Origin: Paulinella micropora
Lineage: Eukaryota > Cercozoa > Imbricatea > Euglyphida
Assembly: GCA_009731375.1 (NCBI GenBank)
Contig: BJOX01000192.1
Location: forward strand, 358,698 to 411,696
Direction: 5' to 3'
Length of the DNA stretch: 52,999 bases
Shown here: in pieces, positions 29,191 through 40,719 of the stretch
Layout of the letters: each line of letters opens with the position of its first letter
Position numbering within the stretch: position 1 is the stretch's first letter
Position numbers and translations under genes: made by a program
Notes under the pieces: generated by a model
Database searches by the model: none
Told to the model about the DNA's origin: nothing
What the model saw: the letters and a program-made list of their open reading frames with translations, nothing else

Positions 29191-30032
29191 TACTGTATAC
29201 CGTAACTATGCGCCGCCTTTTGCCTTGGCATTTTGCCTGCATTCAAGTGCTGCACTCTCGCTGCCTGGCGTTCGTGCCATGTATGTGTCTTGATATCTGG
29301 TGGACGCTGCAGACAAGGGTTGCCATATTGTGGGTTCCTCCGCATGGGATGTTCGGCAGATAGAAACACTCGGAAGTCAGGCGTAATATATCGATCCAGA
29401 AATTTCGTAAACTGCATTCTGCATGAAGGGCACGAATACTGTCCATTCCATGTTGCACCAGAAATTTTCTTGACACCTTGGCCGTCACCTGCCACGCCCA
29501 GCAAAATGACTCTGCAAAGCCGCTCTTCACCGTGTTTGTCCACACAAGGAAACGGATTAGCGAGGGATTCTAATTGGGCGCGAAGCGGGGTCATGCTAGT
29601 ACGCAGATCCGGTGGGAGGACGGGACCTCCTATGAGGCATCCTATCCACCGTTGCAATTTCCGCTGCAACTTGTCGGGGGCAGCAAGGTTACTGATCGTG
29701 TTAAGCCATACCGGATGGTTTGCACCAAACTTACCAAGTGTCAGAGGCAGTCCATCAGTACCAACTATGATCGGAACGGTGACGACTCCTGCAGGGGAAG
29801 TGGTGATTACCTTTTGCCTGTAACGGGGTGAACACTTGATGCAACAGTAACTAGCGGCTCCCACAGAATCGTCGGCATGTTGCACCACGTCCCGGTGGAT
29901 GTCGTCCCATCCTACGGTGCCCACAAATGCTTGGACTTGGGGTTCCAGGGCTGCAACACATACACGTTCCCTGCGCAATGGATGCCCTTGTTTGCAATCC
30001 CCTGACGCCTCCACGAATGGAGTGAGGCTGCA
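29191..30032 (-). pseudogene. Transposase-like gene, main catalytic-region exon
   Basis: Opens after an acceptor-like GTGATTGCAG and runs as one frame to the donor at 29,191. The text includes CCIKCSPRYRQ, PIIVGTDGLPLTLGKFGANH PVWLNTISNLAAP, AGDGQGVKKI and NGQYSCPSCRMQF. The order Asp ... LGKFG ... HPVWL ... GDG ... YSCPSC resembles the DDE-type Tnp2 transposases of Plavaka/CACTA elements, in which a Cys pair lies between catalytic residues. The frame is open for about 280 residues, so this exon may still be functional. No terminal repeats were identified. Confidence 0.5.
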
Positions 30033-30089
30033 ATCACGGAAGCAACTAATCCAGGCACATACTCACAAATACACTTTCTCTTGCTTGCG

Positions 30090-30183
30090 TACATAACAAC
30101 ACGGACCGTATGTACGTGACCACCTCTGGCCGCGAGGTCATGACCAAGCTATCTACCTATCTATCTATTATCTGTCTATCTAG

Positions 30184-30245
<62 letters not shown>

Positions 30246-30275
30246 GTCTATCTATCTATCTATCTATTTATCCCT
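30090..30275. repeat. Exon-end duplicate and (TATC)n
   Basis: 30,092-30,150 (GTACATAACAACACGGACCG ... GAGGTCATGACCAAGC) duplicates 31,069-31,135. A TATC microsatellite follows (30,151-30,272). Confidence 0.85.
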
Positions 30276-30720
30276 GGAGACGGTCTCTGCCACTGGCAAC
30301 TCAGCCTAGGGTTCAGATCTAACTATCTCCTACTATGACGATTTTGTGTCCGCCGTTAATCGCGCGCAGCGCAAGGGCTAACAGGCAACCAACTCCTGAC
30401 CATGGCTGATGAAGTCGGGGCGTGATGCAAAGGGTTGATGAAGTCGGGGTTGTAGAAGGTAACTCACAACGAGCGTGAACTCCTGAAACCTCGACTTGCT
30501 CATGGCATCATCTCCTTAGGGCACACGCTCCTGGGGAGTGTTCTAGTGTTGTCCCGTATAGTTCAAAAGGGCTCGGCTACCTTTCGGCTTGAACTGGGCA
30601 CAGACACCAACCACAGCGAGACAGTGGTTGGTGTGCAGCTTGGCCGGTGCTGAAAGTTCTTGTCCGGGGGTAGTATAGGAGGCCATGGCTTTTCAAGCTA
30701 AGCCACGCCCATAGATTAAA
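30276..30720. other. Host sequence, no gene seen
   Basis: GC-richer sequence with a short direct repeat (GTTGATGAAGTCGGGG at about 30,407 and 30,429). No convincing frame or RNA feature. Confidence 0.5.
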
Positions 30721-30768
30721 CATATCTATCTATTTATCTATCTATCTACATATCTACCTATCTATCTG

Positions 30769-30848
<80 letters not shown>

Positions 30849-31024
30849 CGTCACCTTGATATTTCAAGGTATACCTTGGAATATCAGGGCATACCTTGAT
30901 ATCGCAAGGTATACCCTGACTAGTTCAAGGTATACCTTGGCTATTTCAAGGTATACCCTGACTATTTCAAGGCATGCCTTGGATATGTAAGGTAAACATT
31001 GAAAGGCTAAGTCCTTGCATGTCT
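30721..31024. repeat. Palindrome repeat element, copy A (with (TATC)n end)
   Basis: Read on the minus strand: GACATGCAAGGACTTAGCCT at 31,024, six CAAGGTATACCTTG-type palindromes, ATATCAAGGTGACGTAG and then a GATA microsatellite. The same order of parts is found on the plus strand at 34,462-34,745, so this is a defined dispersed repeat. Confidence 0.85.
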
Positions 31025-31640
31025 TTTCTTCGGATGCTTGCATACATAACAACACACTTTGTCTTGCTTGCATACATAACAACACGGACCGTATGTACGT
31101 GACCACCTCTGGCCGCGAGGTCATTACCAAGCCATGCAGTCGCTTCCAGGTGGCGGCTTGTTCGTGGGGTGTTACTAGCTCTGTCAGCAAGGTCATTATG
31201 GCGTCCATCGCCTTGTACGACACTCGATGGACATGCATCAAGTGTAACAAACAAATTGCAATGTGAGCCACCGTAGGCTGGTCCACCTATGGGCCCGGCC
31301 CTGTAACAAAGGGTTCACTGAGGATAGTGTCCACAGCAGCTAACGTCCTGGCCCGTTTTCCGCGTCCGTGCTGTGCTTCATCTTCGGGATCGGAGCCCGA
31401 GGATTCTGGCATGCTGTCCTGATCACTCGTCTCGGGACTGCTATCGTCTTCTTCCTCGACTTGTTCCTCGTCTTCTTCCTCGCCTTGTTCCTCGTCCTGT
31501 TCCTCTTCTATCCCTGCAGCTTCGCCTTCCTCGTGAGCGTCTGGCCCATCCAGGTCTTGGTCTCCCTCACGTTCTTCCAGCGCTTCCACGTCTTGGTCTC
31601 CCTCGCGTTGCTCTCCTGGGTTTCCTTGCTCTTCTTGCAA
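31025..31640 (-). pseudogene. Transposase-like gene, N-terminal exon
   Basis: Starts near 31,640 with an acidic Glu/Asp/Gln tract (EEEQDEEQGEEEDEEQVEEE) and SGSDPEDEAQHGRGKRARTL. One in-frame TAG at 31,287-31,289 separates it from DQPTVAHIAICLLHLMHVHR and MDAIMTLLTELVTPHEQAAT, a pattern like the helical N-terminal region of Tnp2-type transposases. The end contains a short internal duplication (SVLLCMQA twice). A 10-N gap at 31,654-31,663 lies just upstream, so the true start is uncertain. Confidence 0.45.
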
Positions 31641-31653
31641 TCCCTCGCTCTGC

Positions 31654-31663
31654 NNNNNNNNNN
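31654..31663. other. 10-N assembly gap with similar flanks
   Basis: TTGCAATCCCTCGCT occurs on both sides, with GTTTCCT before each, so a repeat unit or an unmerged overlap is likely. Confidence 0.8.
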
Positions 31664-31730
31664 GTTTCCTGGCTCTTTTTGCAATCCCTCGCTTTGGTCC
31701 TCGTCCTGTTTCTAAAACGTAAGCACAAAG

Positions 31731-31829
31731 GCATGAACAAAGCCATGATTACGGAGAAGAAGAAAAGATACATCTCTGCTGAATGTACCTTTTCTTCTTC
31801 TCCGTAATCATTGCTTTTTTCATGCCTGT
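31731..31829. repeat. Inverted repeat around a small loop
   Basis: AAAGCCATGATTACGGAGAA and GAAGAAAAG (31,740-31,768) pair with CTTTTCTTC and TTCTCCGTAATCATTGCTTT (about 31,790-31,818). AGGCATGA (31,730) and CATGCCT (31,822) extend it. Confidence 0.85.
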
Positions 31830-31896
31830 GGCGCTTACTGCTGTGACGTTTCCTTGTATTTCCTGTGCGTTTCCTTTTGTTTCCTGCAACACCGTG

Positions 31897-32007
31897 CTTC
31901 TTGATGTGTTTTCTCCTGGCAACACAGAAGTCAGACTTGGGAATACCAAGTACAACAGATAATTATAGCAGTCACTGAGGAAGTATTAGGGAAAACACAT
32001 CAAGAAG
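31897..32007. repeat. Short inverted repeat pair
   Basis: CTTCTTGATGTGTTTTC (31,897-31,913) and GAAAACACATCAAGAAG (31,991-32,007) are perfect 17-base inverted copies around 77 bases. Confidence 0.8.
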
Positions 32008-32152
32008 TACTAGAAGGTTGTAGGCACTCACATCATGGAATATGAGATGCGGCGGCTCCCACCGCATTTACTGCACTGGCATATGGAGGATCCTTGCTGC
32101 CTTGCCTTGAGTGTGGCAAATACCAGGGACATCCGGGCTGCGAGAGACACAC

Positions 32153-32900
<748 letters not shown>

Positions 32901-33435
32901 TATACATACAAATTTACAAGAACATATATCCATATATATAACATAAAATAATAATATCACGTATACAACGCAATACATCTAAACAGAAAACCGACTTGAA
33001 GAAGAGACTAACAGTTACCATTAATAACTCCCCCGGCCCTTCCAGAATTATGGCTGAACAATTGCGTTGCCTATAGCTATTAGTTTTTTGATTTCTGGTT
33101 TGATTTGATTTTTTGCTGAGGACCCCATCAACTCGAGAGGGAAGCCTTGCCAACCCATCAAGAGGTACGAGCCAATGTCACAGCACACCTTGCCAACAGC
33201 ACATAAGCGAATTTCCCTGAATAATTTGTTGCAAAAATTTCCGGTTCCCCATCAATTTTTGGTTGCTTGAAAACTGTACGCGTTGCATGGCCAGCAATGT
33301 TCGTTCACATGGCTCAGCACACGTTTGCAAACAATTTGCACAGATTGCAAAATGGATATGTAGGTTGTAAACGTGTGGTGAGCCATGCCCCAAAGGACGA
33401 ATTAGACCAGCCAACTCTGTTCGGAATAAGGCTAA
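32901..33435. other. Host sequence, no supported gene
   Basis: Mixed sequence without a convincing frame. Some short frames exist, but none shows recognisable protein features. Confidence 0.45.
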
Positions 33436-33900
33436 GCCTCCGGATCCTCCTCCTCCTTCTCCTTATCCTTCTTCTTCTTCTTCTTCTTCTTCTTCTTCTT
33501 CTTCTTCTTCTTCTTCTTCTTCTTCTTCTTCTTCTCCTGCAGCTGCTTCTCCTTCTTCTCCTGCTTCTCCTGCTCCTGCTTCTCCTTCTTCTCCTTCTTC
33601 TCCTTATTCTTCTCCTTCTTCTTCTGCTTCTTCTGCTTCTTCTTCTTCTTTTTCTTCTTCTTCTTCTTCTTCTTCTTCTTCTTCTTCTTCTTCTTCTTCT
33701 TCTTCTTCTTCTTCTTCTTCTTCTTCTTCTTCTTCTTCTTCTTTTTCTTCTTCTTCTTCTTCTTCTTCNNNNNNNNNNNNNNNNNNNNNNNNNNNNNNNN
33801 NNNNNNNNNNNNNNNNNNNNNNNNNNNNNGGGGGGGGGGGGGGGGGGGGGAGGAGGCGGAGGAGGAGGTAGAGGAGGAAGGAGGAGGAGGGGGGCAAGAA
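33436..33900. repeat. (CTT)n and (GGA)n microsatellite with 61-N gap
   Basis: CTT/CTCCTT repeats to 33,768, Ns at 33,769-33,829, then 21 or more G and GGA repeats to about 33,893. The gap probably marks a collapsed or unsequenced repeat. Confidence 0.93.
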
Positions 33901-33901
33901 G

Positions 33902-34022
33902 GAACGCCAGAATAAGGTGCAGCAACTTGGCACGCATTGGGGTCAGGACAGCCCTTTCCTTATTGGTATTGACGAAATGTGGAGGGAACTCACGGCCACG
34001 CCAGGCTGGACTGTGGATGACA
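33902..34022 (+). pseudogene. Host transposon-like exon, first piece
   Basis: An open + frame reads VQQLGTHWGQDSPFLIGIDE then MWRELTATPGWTVDDT and stops at the junction with inverted PLV2 penton sequence. Undoing the 0.84-kb inversion joins it in frame to ALEAVGDLELSEIPDEVRKR (reverse of 34,745-34,862), so PLV2 sits inside or beside a host gene that was later cut. The family is not recognised. Confidence 0.45.
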
Positions 34023-34257
34023 CATAGATAACAGATCCAAAAGGAATTTCGTTGGCAGTGTATATTTCTTGTAGCACGTGATTATCTCCTTCGCCAACTA
34101 AGTCAGGTTGAAGATACAAAGTCTTTTCACCAGTTAGAATAATTACATTTGGCGATTTAATAAAATCATTAGCGAAGAAATATGTTGAGTTTCTATCAAA
34201 CCCCATAACCTCGTGAATACGGGTATCACCATCAAATATAAACCGCGGTTGAATACG
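34023..34257 (-). pseudogene. PLV2 penton fragment, inverted piece
   Basis: About 78 codons close to residues 137-210 of the PLV1 penton (DTRIHEVMGFDRNSTYFFAN ... SVIY). It reads on the minus strand, while the next part of the same protein reads on the plus strand at 34,865. Its N-terminal side stops at 34,257 in host sequence. Confidence 0.85.
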
Positions 34258-34276
34258 GAGGTCATGGAAAACAAAC

Positions 34277-34707
34277 CGCCTCTCATACCATTGCTGCGTA
34301 TTTGTGGGTCCATTCCCAAGGCAATTTTCCTTCGTCGATATATTTCTCTACCATCATCTCCTTGATGGCCAAGCTATGTTCTATCCACGCCATTTCCTCT
34401 TCGCTGATCGGCAGGAAATCGCCCTTGAGATCATCCTGCCACGCAGCATCCGAACAAATAGACATGCAAGGACTTAGCCTTTCAATGTTTACCTTACATA
34501 TCCAAGGTATACCTTGAAATAGTCAAGGTATACCTTGCAATAGTCAAGGTATACCTTGAAGTAGTCAAGGTATACCTTGCAATATCAAGGTATACCTTGA
34601 TATTCCAAGGTATACCTTGAAATATCAAGGTATACCTTGAAATATCAAGGTGACGTACATAGAAAGATAGATAGATAGATAGACAGATAGACAGATAGGT
34701 AGGTAGG

Positions 34708-34741
<34 letters not shown>

Positions 34742-34862
34742 CGTACATTGCAGACAGCATACAGGTGCTGGCACGCGGTAACTGCTTCCTGCACCCATGG
34801 CTTGACCCTTTTCCTGACTTCGTCAGGGATCTCGGACAACTCTAAATCCCCTACCGCTTCCA
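34277..34862 (-). pseudogene. Host transposon-like exons within the inverted block
   Basis: Minus strand from 34,862: ALEAVGDLELSEIPDEVRKR ... ACQHLYAVCN, then a donor-like GTACGT at about 34,747, an intron holding GATA and palindrome repeats, and from about 34,465 SDAAWQDDLKGDFLPISEEE ... WTHKYAAMV with TGA near 34,283. These exons continue the + strand piece at 33,902-34,022 once the inversion is undone. Confidence 0.45.
34462..34745. repeat. Palindrome repeat element, copy B
   Basis: GACATGCAAGGACTTAGCCT, a spacer, eight near-perfect CAAGGTATACCTTG palindromes (34,503-34,645), ATATCAAGGTGACGTAC and a GATA microsatellite. Better preserved than copy A at 30,721-31,024. Confidence 0.9.
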
Positions 34863-34864
34863 GT

Positions 34865-35042
34865 GCGGGTCTGAATACGGAAAAACATTGTCCGCTAATT
34901 CAAACAATGTATTCAGGTTTTACTTGACGGACGAAAACGACCAAGCAATAAATCTTAATGGGGTTATGACTTTATTGGTTTATCGTGAAACTAATTATTT
35001 TAGTTTATTTAATTCATTCTTCAATTTACTAAAATCAAAGTG
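34865..35042 (+). pseudogene. PLV2 penton C terminus
   Basis: Reads SEYGKTLSANSNNVFRFYLT DENDQAINLNG ... YRETNYFSLFNSFFNLLKSK and TGA, with one short deletion relative to PLV1. Continues the fragment at 34,023-34,257 after the inversion is undone; only about six bases are missing at the join. Confidence 0.85.
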
Positions 35043-35220
35043 ATATTTGACGACCATTAATTAATTTTGTACGATGTTTGTTCTGCCTGAAGGGCAAACT
35101 ATCGCAAAGCGATACTATGCGAAGTCAGAATAAAATATCAATTAATTTTTTATTTAATTATTTTTTCTATATATATTTCGTGTATTAATCGACTTACACC
35201 ACTTCAAAAACAAAACAAAA
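35043..35220 (+). promoter_or_regulatory. PLV2 capsid upstream region
   Basis: AT-rich, with TATATATATTTCG about 45 bases before the ATG and the leader CTTCAAAAACAAAACAAAAA shared exactly with PLV1. A small ATCGC/GCGAT hairpin lies at about 35,101-35,113. Confidence 0.5.
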
Positions 35221-36720
35221 AATGCCTTTCCAACACGGAGGAGAAATAGTCCATCAGACTAAGGAACTGCTCACTGGTAAGTATGAAGAACAAACTTACT
35301 AGCCGTGAAGGGTCGGCAAATGTCACACTTCCTACTGCTGGTGGTATGGAAGCACATTTGAAATTCCTACCCGTCCTTTGAACCTTGCGAGGTTGGTGTT
35401 GCGATTTACTTACACTCCTACTGCTGCAGGTGCTGGCCACTACAATCGTATTTTTATGGATTGTTTGAGTATGATTAAAACTATTGAACTGCGAAGCCGA
35501 AGCGGGCAGTATTTGTGTAATCTTCAGCATGTGGGTAATTACACAAGGTGATATGGAAACCAGAAATTAAATATGAAAAATTTATGGCACTTGAAAACCA
35601 TGGTGCTTATGATGATGACAAGAAAACAGGTAATTCTGGTGCTATGCTTCAAAAGTGTAATGCGGGAAAAGTTGAAATTGGAAGTGTAGCAGAAAGAAAA
35701 CTAATTACTGATGCGGCAAATTCAGCCGACCTTAAGGCGGCGGTTCAAGGATACTACAAAGTGCCACTTGTTGCTGTTCGTCGTCATGATGATACCGCTC
35801 TCGCTGATAGCACTGCTGGAACCTATAGCATTGTTGATGTTCCTTTTGAGGAGGCTAAGTATTTTGAAGGCGGTACTGATAACAAGGATACTCCTGCTAT
35901 CAGTGTTAAGTTTCCTTTGGGAATGCTGTTTGGAACAATTTTTGAACTGGATAAGACTATCTGTTTTAATGAAATTTTGGATATGTGGATTGTGTGGGAA
36001 AGCACTGCTCGCACTTCATGCTATGGAACTGATGCGAGTTCTATTTCCACTGGTGCGACGGCTACTGCTGTTGGTGCTTCTATTTCTAACTTAAATCTGT
36101 TTCTTGCTGTGGAGACTGACCCAAATGTTATTTTGGGGGTTCAACAAAAGATTGCTGGTGAAGGCTTTCCTTTTAAGATTGAATATCCCATTGCTTGGAA
36201 GCAGAACCTATCATCATCGCAACAGAACTATGTCGTAAAAATGAACCGCTCGCAGGTGAAAGAATTCGCCGTATCTATACATCTACCTTCCACAACACTG
36301 AGAGTGCTAATATTTCCTTTGATTATCAATATGCCAGCGGGTTATGCAACGGGGCCACCAGTAGTTCAAGCACAATCATCTAAGGTTAGAACAACCCTTG
36401 ACGGAAGTCGTATTCAACAATTTGATATTGATACATCTAGAAATGAAGATTATATGCCTCTCAAAGATAAGTTGAAGGGAACTGCCATTTTGAATTCTAA
36501 TGTGTATCATTACAACTGGTTCCACGTTGATACTTGGGACAATAACCGCCCGCTGTGTGATAAGGATACCGACGGCTATGAGGTAAGCGGTCTGAGCCTT
36601 GATACTGGACGACGATATGAATTCGTTGCGACTACCGCGGGTGCTAATCTCAATCACTACACATTCGCCATTCTTCAACGAAGTGTGCTTGTTAAGGGAA
36701 TTGAAATTTTGATGAGTTAA
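35221..36720 (+). pseudogene. PLV2 major capsid protein, multiple frameshifts
   Basis: Starts MPFQHGGEIVHQTKELLTGK and is clearly homologous to the PLV1 capsid protein. The frame is lost near 35,286, regained and lost again near 35,352 and 35,545, then open from 35,548 to 36,720. Between about 36,258 and 36,380 a pair of compensating shifts replaces the conserved text (GERIRRIYTSTFHNTESANI lies in another frame). The C terminus, ending VLVKGIEILMS, matches PLV1 closely and shows what follows the PLV1 frameshift. Confidence 0.85.
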
Positions 36721-36754
36721 AAAATAAAGTAAAAAAGAAAATTATTTTTTTGTT

Positions 36755-36815
36755 TTATATACAAACAAAAACTCGTTTGTGTTATATAGCAAAATCGCTC
36801 GCGATTTTTCATATA
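36755..36815. terminator. Two intergenic hairpins (PLV2)
   Basis: ACAAAC ... GTTTGT and AAAATCGC-TC-GCGATTTT lie between the capsid and surface protein genes. They match in design the pair at 15,380-15,430 in PLV1. Confidence 0.5.
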
Positions 36816-36821
36816 CAAGAA

Positions 36822-38059
36822 ATGTCTCACCAGAGAAATTTAATCGCACAAAATCCGGACGAAAGGTTTGTAAATGTCAAAGTTGGATATGATGGATACA
36901 TTGAAACTAATCATATGAAGACCGCTTTTGGTGAAACCCTAACCAGTTCCTTAACACCTGTATTACAGGAAATCTTTCCATATACCGTTAATACACGGAT
37001 ATGGTCATTAACTCAGACAAATGCGAGTTTCATTTCTGAATAATATGGCGGAATTAAAAACAACTGCTAATGCTACCGCTGATGCTAGTATGGTGAGCAA
37101 AAGAAAAATAAAATATCGCACTGGTATGGGTGTTGTAGCCCGCTTCACTGCTTTATGGACGACAGACGAAACCGAAGATTATTATTCGTGGATAGGCATC
37201 GGAGATAACGATTTACTTAATGGTTTCTACTTTTACAAGACTAGAGATGAAGGAATGATTATTCTACATTGTATAGGAGGAAACCCAAACGCATTTTATC
37301 AAGCGTACTGGGATGACCCGTGCGACGGAACAGGAGATATGCCTGTATTAGACTGGAAAGGGAAATGTATTTCAAATTCAATTTCAATACTTAGGCTTTG
37401 GTGCTATTAAGTTTTCTATTAAAAATCCAAAGACAGGCGAATTTCAGTTAGTCCATACGATTAAGTATGCGAATGCCAACACGGGTGTCAGTCTGCGTAA
37501 TACTACATTGCCATTTGTACAACGAATTATTAATAATAATGTGGGAGTTGGAATACAAAGACTGAAGACAGCCAGTTGTAGTTTGTTTGTTGAAGGCACC
37601 AACACTATTAATACAAGTATTACAAATACGGCTGAAGGGAGTGAAGCAGGTAATATAACTGAAAGCACCATTTTAAGTATCAGGAATAAAGCATTATTCA
37701 ATAATAGCCTAACCAACTATTCAAATGTCTTTCTTTCTTTGATAAGTATTACAAATGAAGATACTTAGGCTAATGTCGTCAGAATGGTATTGAACGGAAC
37801 ACTGACAGGGGCGGGTTTTGATGTTGATGCCAAAACTTCAATTGTGGATACAGACACAAAAGCAACTGCTATCGCAAACGGAACAACAATTTTTAAGATT
37901 TATGTTAATGCTGGCTCTACTCAGCAGATTAATCTCAGAACTTATGATATCCAATTAACACCGAACGATGTTTTAACATTCACACAAAAGTCTGTGTCGG
38001 CAGGCGGGGGAGGTGGCAGTAATATTAATGTTATTGCTAACTTTATAGAGGATCATTGA
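36822..38059 (+). pseudogene. PLV2 surface-type protein, frameshifts and one stop
   Basis: Starts MSHQRNLIAQNPDERFVNVK after TATACAAGA. Frameshifts occur near 37,025 and 37,365, and a TAG at about 37,766-37,768 interrupts the C-terminal part (NEDT then ANVVRMVLNG). The conserved block YLGFGAIKFSIKNPKTGEFQ LVHTIKYANAN is readable. It has GAA where PLV1 has a stop, confirming that both belong to a single gene. Confidence 0.8.
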
Positions 38060-38117
38060 TGTGGATGGATGGACGGGGTATTTTTATATTAAATATAAAC
38101 TCCAACCATTATATAAA

Positions 38118-38640
38118 ATGAACTACAACAAATATCAGAATGGAAAAATCTACAAACTTATCTGTAATAAGACAGGTGAGGTGTATATTGGAAGCACGAT
38201 TAAAACATTAGAGCAGAGAGTTAAATCTCACACATACAATTTGAATCAGTATAAACGAGGTGAAACAAATTACACTTATTCGTTTTCAATTATAGAAAGG
38301 AACGACTATAGGATTGAATTGATTGAGGCTTTCCCTTGTGATAGCCACCTTGAATTAGAACAGAGAGAAGGATACTGGATAAGACACACAAAATGTATAA
38401 ACGATAATTTTAAAACTGGTATCACAGTCCCGTGCAATCAAAATAAAAAAGAATACAATAAACAATACAAAGAAATTCATAAGGAGAGATTGAGAGCCTA
38501 TAATTAAAAAAAAGTTGAATGCCTTTGTGGAAGAAGTTTGTCTATCAACATAGAAAAAGACATAAACATTCTATATATCATTTAAAATGGGTTATTAGAT
38601 GTCATAATGAACTAAATCACTTGTAGAAAAAAAAAACTAA
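38118..38640 (+). pseudogene. GIY-YIG nuclease in PLV2, tail broken
   Basis: ATG at 38118 (MNYNKYQNGKIYKLICNKTG) follows TATATAAA. The GIY-YIG core (GKIYKLI, VYIGSTIKTLEQRVKSH) and catalytic Glu (LEQREGYWIRH) are intact, for 129 residues to TAA at 38505-38507. The downstream DNA still encodes the Cys tail in fragments (VECLCGRSLS). It stands between two genes that are direct neighbours in PLV1, so it is an insertion. Confidence 0.75.
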
Positions 38641-38708
38641 TTTATTTTACTTTAATTTATTTTTTAGTATCTTTTTTTTACAACACGAATAACATCGCTC
38701 GCTTTCCT

Positions 38709-39104
38709 TTATATACATCCTTCTTCTGTACATACTTCGCCTGTAGCATTCGCTGAACATCCTTTGTCTGTAGCATTCGCTATATCTTCACCTACATTAG
38801 CATTGATTTCAGTGATACCTGTCTCGCTCACAACAAGATCTGTTTCCTTAAAAGATGTGCTTGGCTCATCATGCTGACCGAAGGTCGCATCTTCAACTAC
38901 GTTGGAGTCTTCAACTACGTTGGAGTCAATTATTTTTTCCAATGGAATAACTACTTTCACGTTGTCGTCCCTCGGCTTGTATTGCTCATAGAAAAAAACA
39001 ATGTCAGGTTTAGTCCATTTAATTGTTGGCTTTTTTATTTCGCTGTCAATGTTCTATTTTTCAATTTCATTCAAGTAGTCCTGTTTGGTGTTCAGGTCTG
39101 TCAT
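38709..39104 (-). pseudogene. PLV2 homologue of the PLV1 7881 gene
   Basis: Starts MTDLNTKQDYLNEIEK at 39104, then TAG, then SEIKKPTIKWTKPDIVFFYE and the NVVED repeat. Ends with TAA at 38709-38711 before any ExoX-like domain, which PLV1 encodes in a shifted frame. Confidence 0.7.
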
Positions 39105-39184
39105 TGATATATAATATTAATATTATTATTATTTTATATAAACAAAAACTTTATTTTTTGTGTTATTACACAAAATCCGTTTGT

Positions 39185-39444
39185 TTATAAATATTTTTTT
39201 ACTTCACTTTTAATGTCTGTAAATTTCTCAAACCAAGGTTGCTTTTGAACCTATTCAAGATATGGCTTATCAATTAAAACGATGTCTGGAACCTTCTTCC
39301 CGCGATATTTACCGAACGGAAAATTATCCTTTGGCTTTCCTTCTCTATTTTTTTCAATGGCCTTAATTTCTTCATCAACTATCTGTTGCACATCTCAATT
39401 GAAAGTTGTCTAAATTTTTCGCATAGTCTGGTGAGGGTGGTCAC
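39185..39444 (-). pseudogene. PLV2 ExoX-C-like gene remnant
   Basis: The start codon is GTG where PLV1 has ATG. A deletion of about 30 bases between two GAGA sites breaks the frame early. The domain text FPFGKYRGKKVPDIVLIDKP YLE is followed by TAG. Not functional. Confidence 0.7.
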
Positions 39445-39490
39445 TGATCTATATAGACTGGTAAAAAATTTTTATGGAAAAAAATTAATT

Positions 39491-40205
39491 AGTCAAACTC
39501 GCAATAGGGAGGACTTTTAATTTTTTCAAAAAAGATAACTAAGTTCAGCACACCAAGAAAAACTAAGAAACAGGTTTTAATGTCTCTTAGTATTTATTTG
39601 GCAAAAGATAGATAAGTTATCTTTTTTTAGAGTTTGAGAGAAATTCAAATATGGACTAGTTAATACTTAATGATTGTTATATTGAATGTGGATAAAATTA
39701 TGTATATATTTATTGAAATTAATAGTAAGACTAATTTATATAAAAATAGCATTATTTTATAGATAAGTGTGCTATAGTAATACCTATAGTAGTAGACGAG
39801 AGAGATATACAGAGACAGTTAGACAGAGAGATTGATAGATAGATTGATAAACAGATAGAAAGATAAAAGATAGATAGATAGATAGATAGATATATAGATA
39901 TATAGATATATAGATGTATAGATAGATAGATAGATAGATATATAGATAGATAGACAGAGAGAGAGAGAGAGAGAGAGGCAGAGAGACAGAGAGAGAGAGA
40001 GAGAGAGGAAGAGAGAGAGAGAGGAAGAGAGAGAGAGATACAGAGATATACAGGAAAATTCCTCTGTTATGGATTTTTTTTTTTTTTTTTTTTTTTTTTA
40101 AAGCTTGGTTTGGGAAAGGCGGCCAGAAGACATTGAACCAAATAAATTACTTTGCGGTATTTACAGACGGGCAGAGAGGCGTGCTGAGCAGCACACTTCT
40201 TCTGC
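39491..40205. other. Host spacer with microsatellites and poly-T
   Basis: AT-rich sequence without genes to about 39,800. Then AGATAGAT repeats (39,830-39,955), (GA)n (39,955-40,050) and 27 T (about 40,073-40,099), which may be the A-tail of a retroposed sequence on the minus strand. Confidence 0.6.
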
Positions 40206-40500
40206 TTACATGACACCATGGCTAGTCAACGCGCACAGGCAGATCTGATGAAGGATGCCTTGCCCTGTGATGGCTTCCGTCGCGACACCAATGACGAAGC
40301 CCAGCATAGCAGCTCTCCCGTTAAAGAGCTCTGCGCGAACCAGCTGCTTCTGGTGGATTTGCGCAGGGGCTATGTTCTGGAATTTTGCTTCGGAGTACAC
40401 CATGTTTGTCGATTTGCTGGTTGTTGGTTTGTGAGAAAGAAGGTTGTAGGACAAGACCAGAAAAGCAAACCTTTTCTCAGAGTTTCCATTATTGGGATGA
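40206..40500 (-). CDS. HLIP/ELIP-like one-helix chlorophyll-binding protein, last exon
   Basis: The minus-strand frame contains VRAELFNGRAAMLGFVIGVA TEAITGQGIL, the generic chlorophyll a/b-binding helix (Glu-x-x-Asn-Gly-Arg-x-Ala-Met) as in high-light-induced, one-helix and ELIP proteins. It ends at TAA at 40206. The frame is open upstream to a TAG at about 40,500, where an AAATAG could be a splice acceptor, so the transit peptide would be in an upstream exon that I cannot identify. Expected in the thylakoid, in photoprotection or pigment delivery. Evidence that the host is photosynthetic. Confidence 0.65.
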
Positions 40501-40719
40501 AATGCCTATTTCATTGACACGGAAGCCTTTTTTCTGTCGCTGCCTGCTACAAGTGCCTAAATGTAAAATCTCGAAAAAGTTGTGGGGTTTTGGTCTTTTC
40601 CACCAAGACCTCAGAGACATTGACCTAGTCGTTGCATCTTCAGTGCTAAAGTACCCACACCACGATGCTTTGACATCAGTCCACACCACGGTTTACAATC
40701 AACAACATCCATCCTCCTG

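Larger units (their letters stand above)
34023..39490. mobile_element. PLV2: partial, decayed relative of PLV1
   Basis: A 5.5-kb fragment collinear with PLV1 7520-12000 but in the opposite orientation: penton, capsid, surface protein, then the two ExoX-like genes. A GIY-YIG gene absent from the PLV1 locus is inserted between the surface protein and ExoX-like genes. Similarity ends at about 39,490 (just upstream of the ExoX-like start) and at the penton middle. No terminal repeats or target duplication are visible, so the ends were lost by deletion. Confidence 0.85.

Noticed and set aside
33267-34031. Leu-rich frame crossing the N gap
   Set aside because: Microsatellite translation joined over Ns of unknown length.
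40489-40689. Minus-strand frame upstream of the HLIP-like exon as its transit peptide
   Set aside because: It is in a different frame and lacks a convincing plastid-targeting start or splice join.
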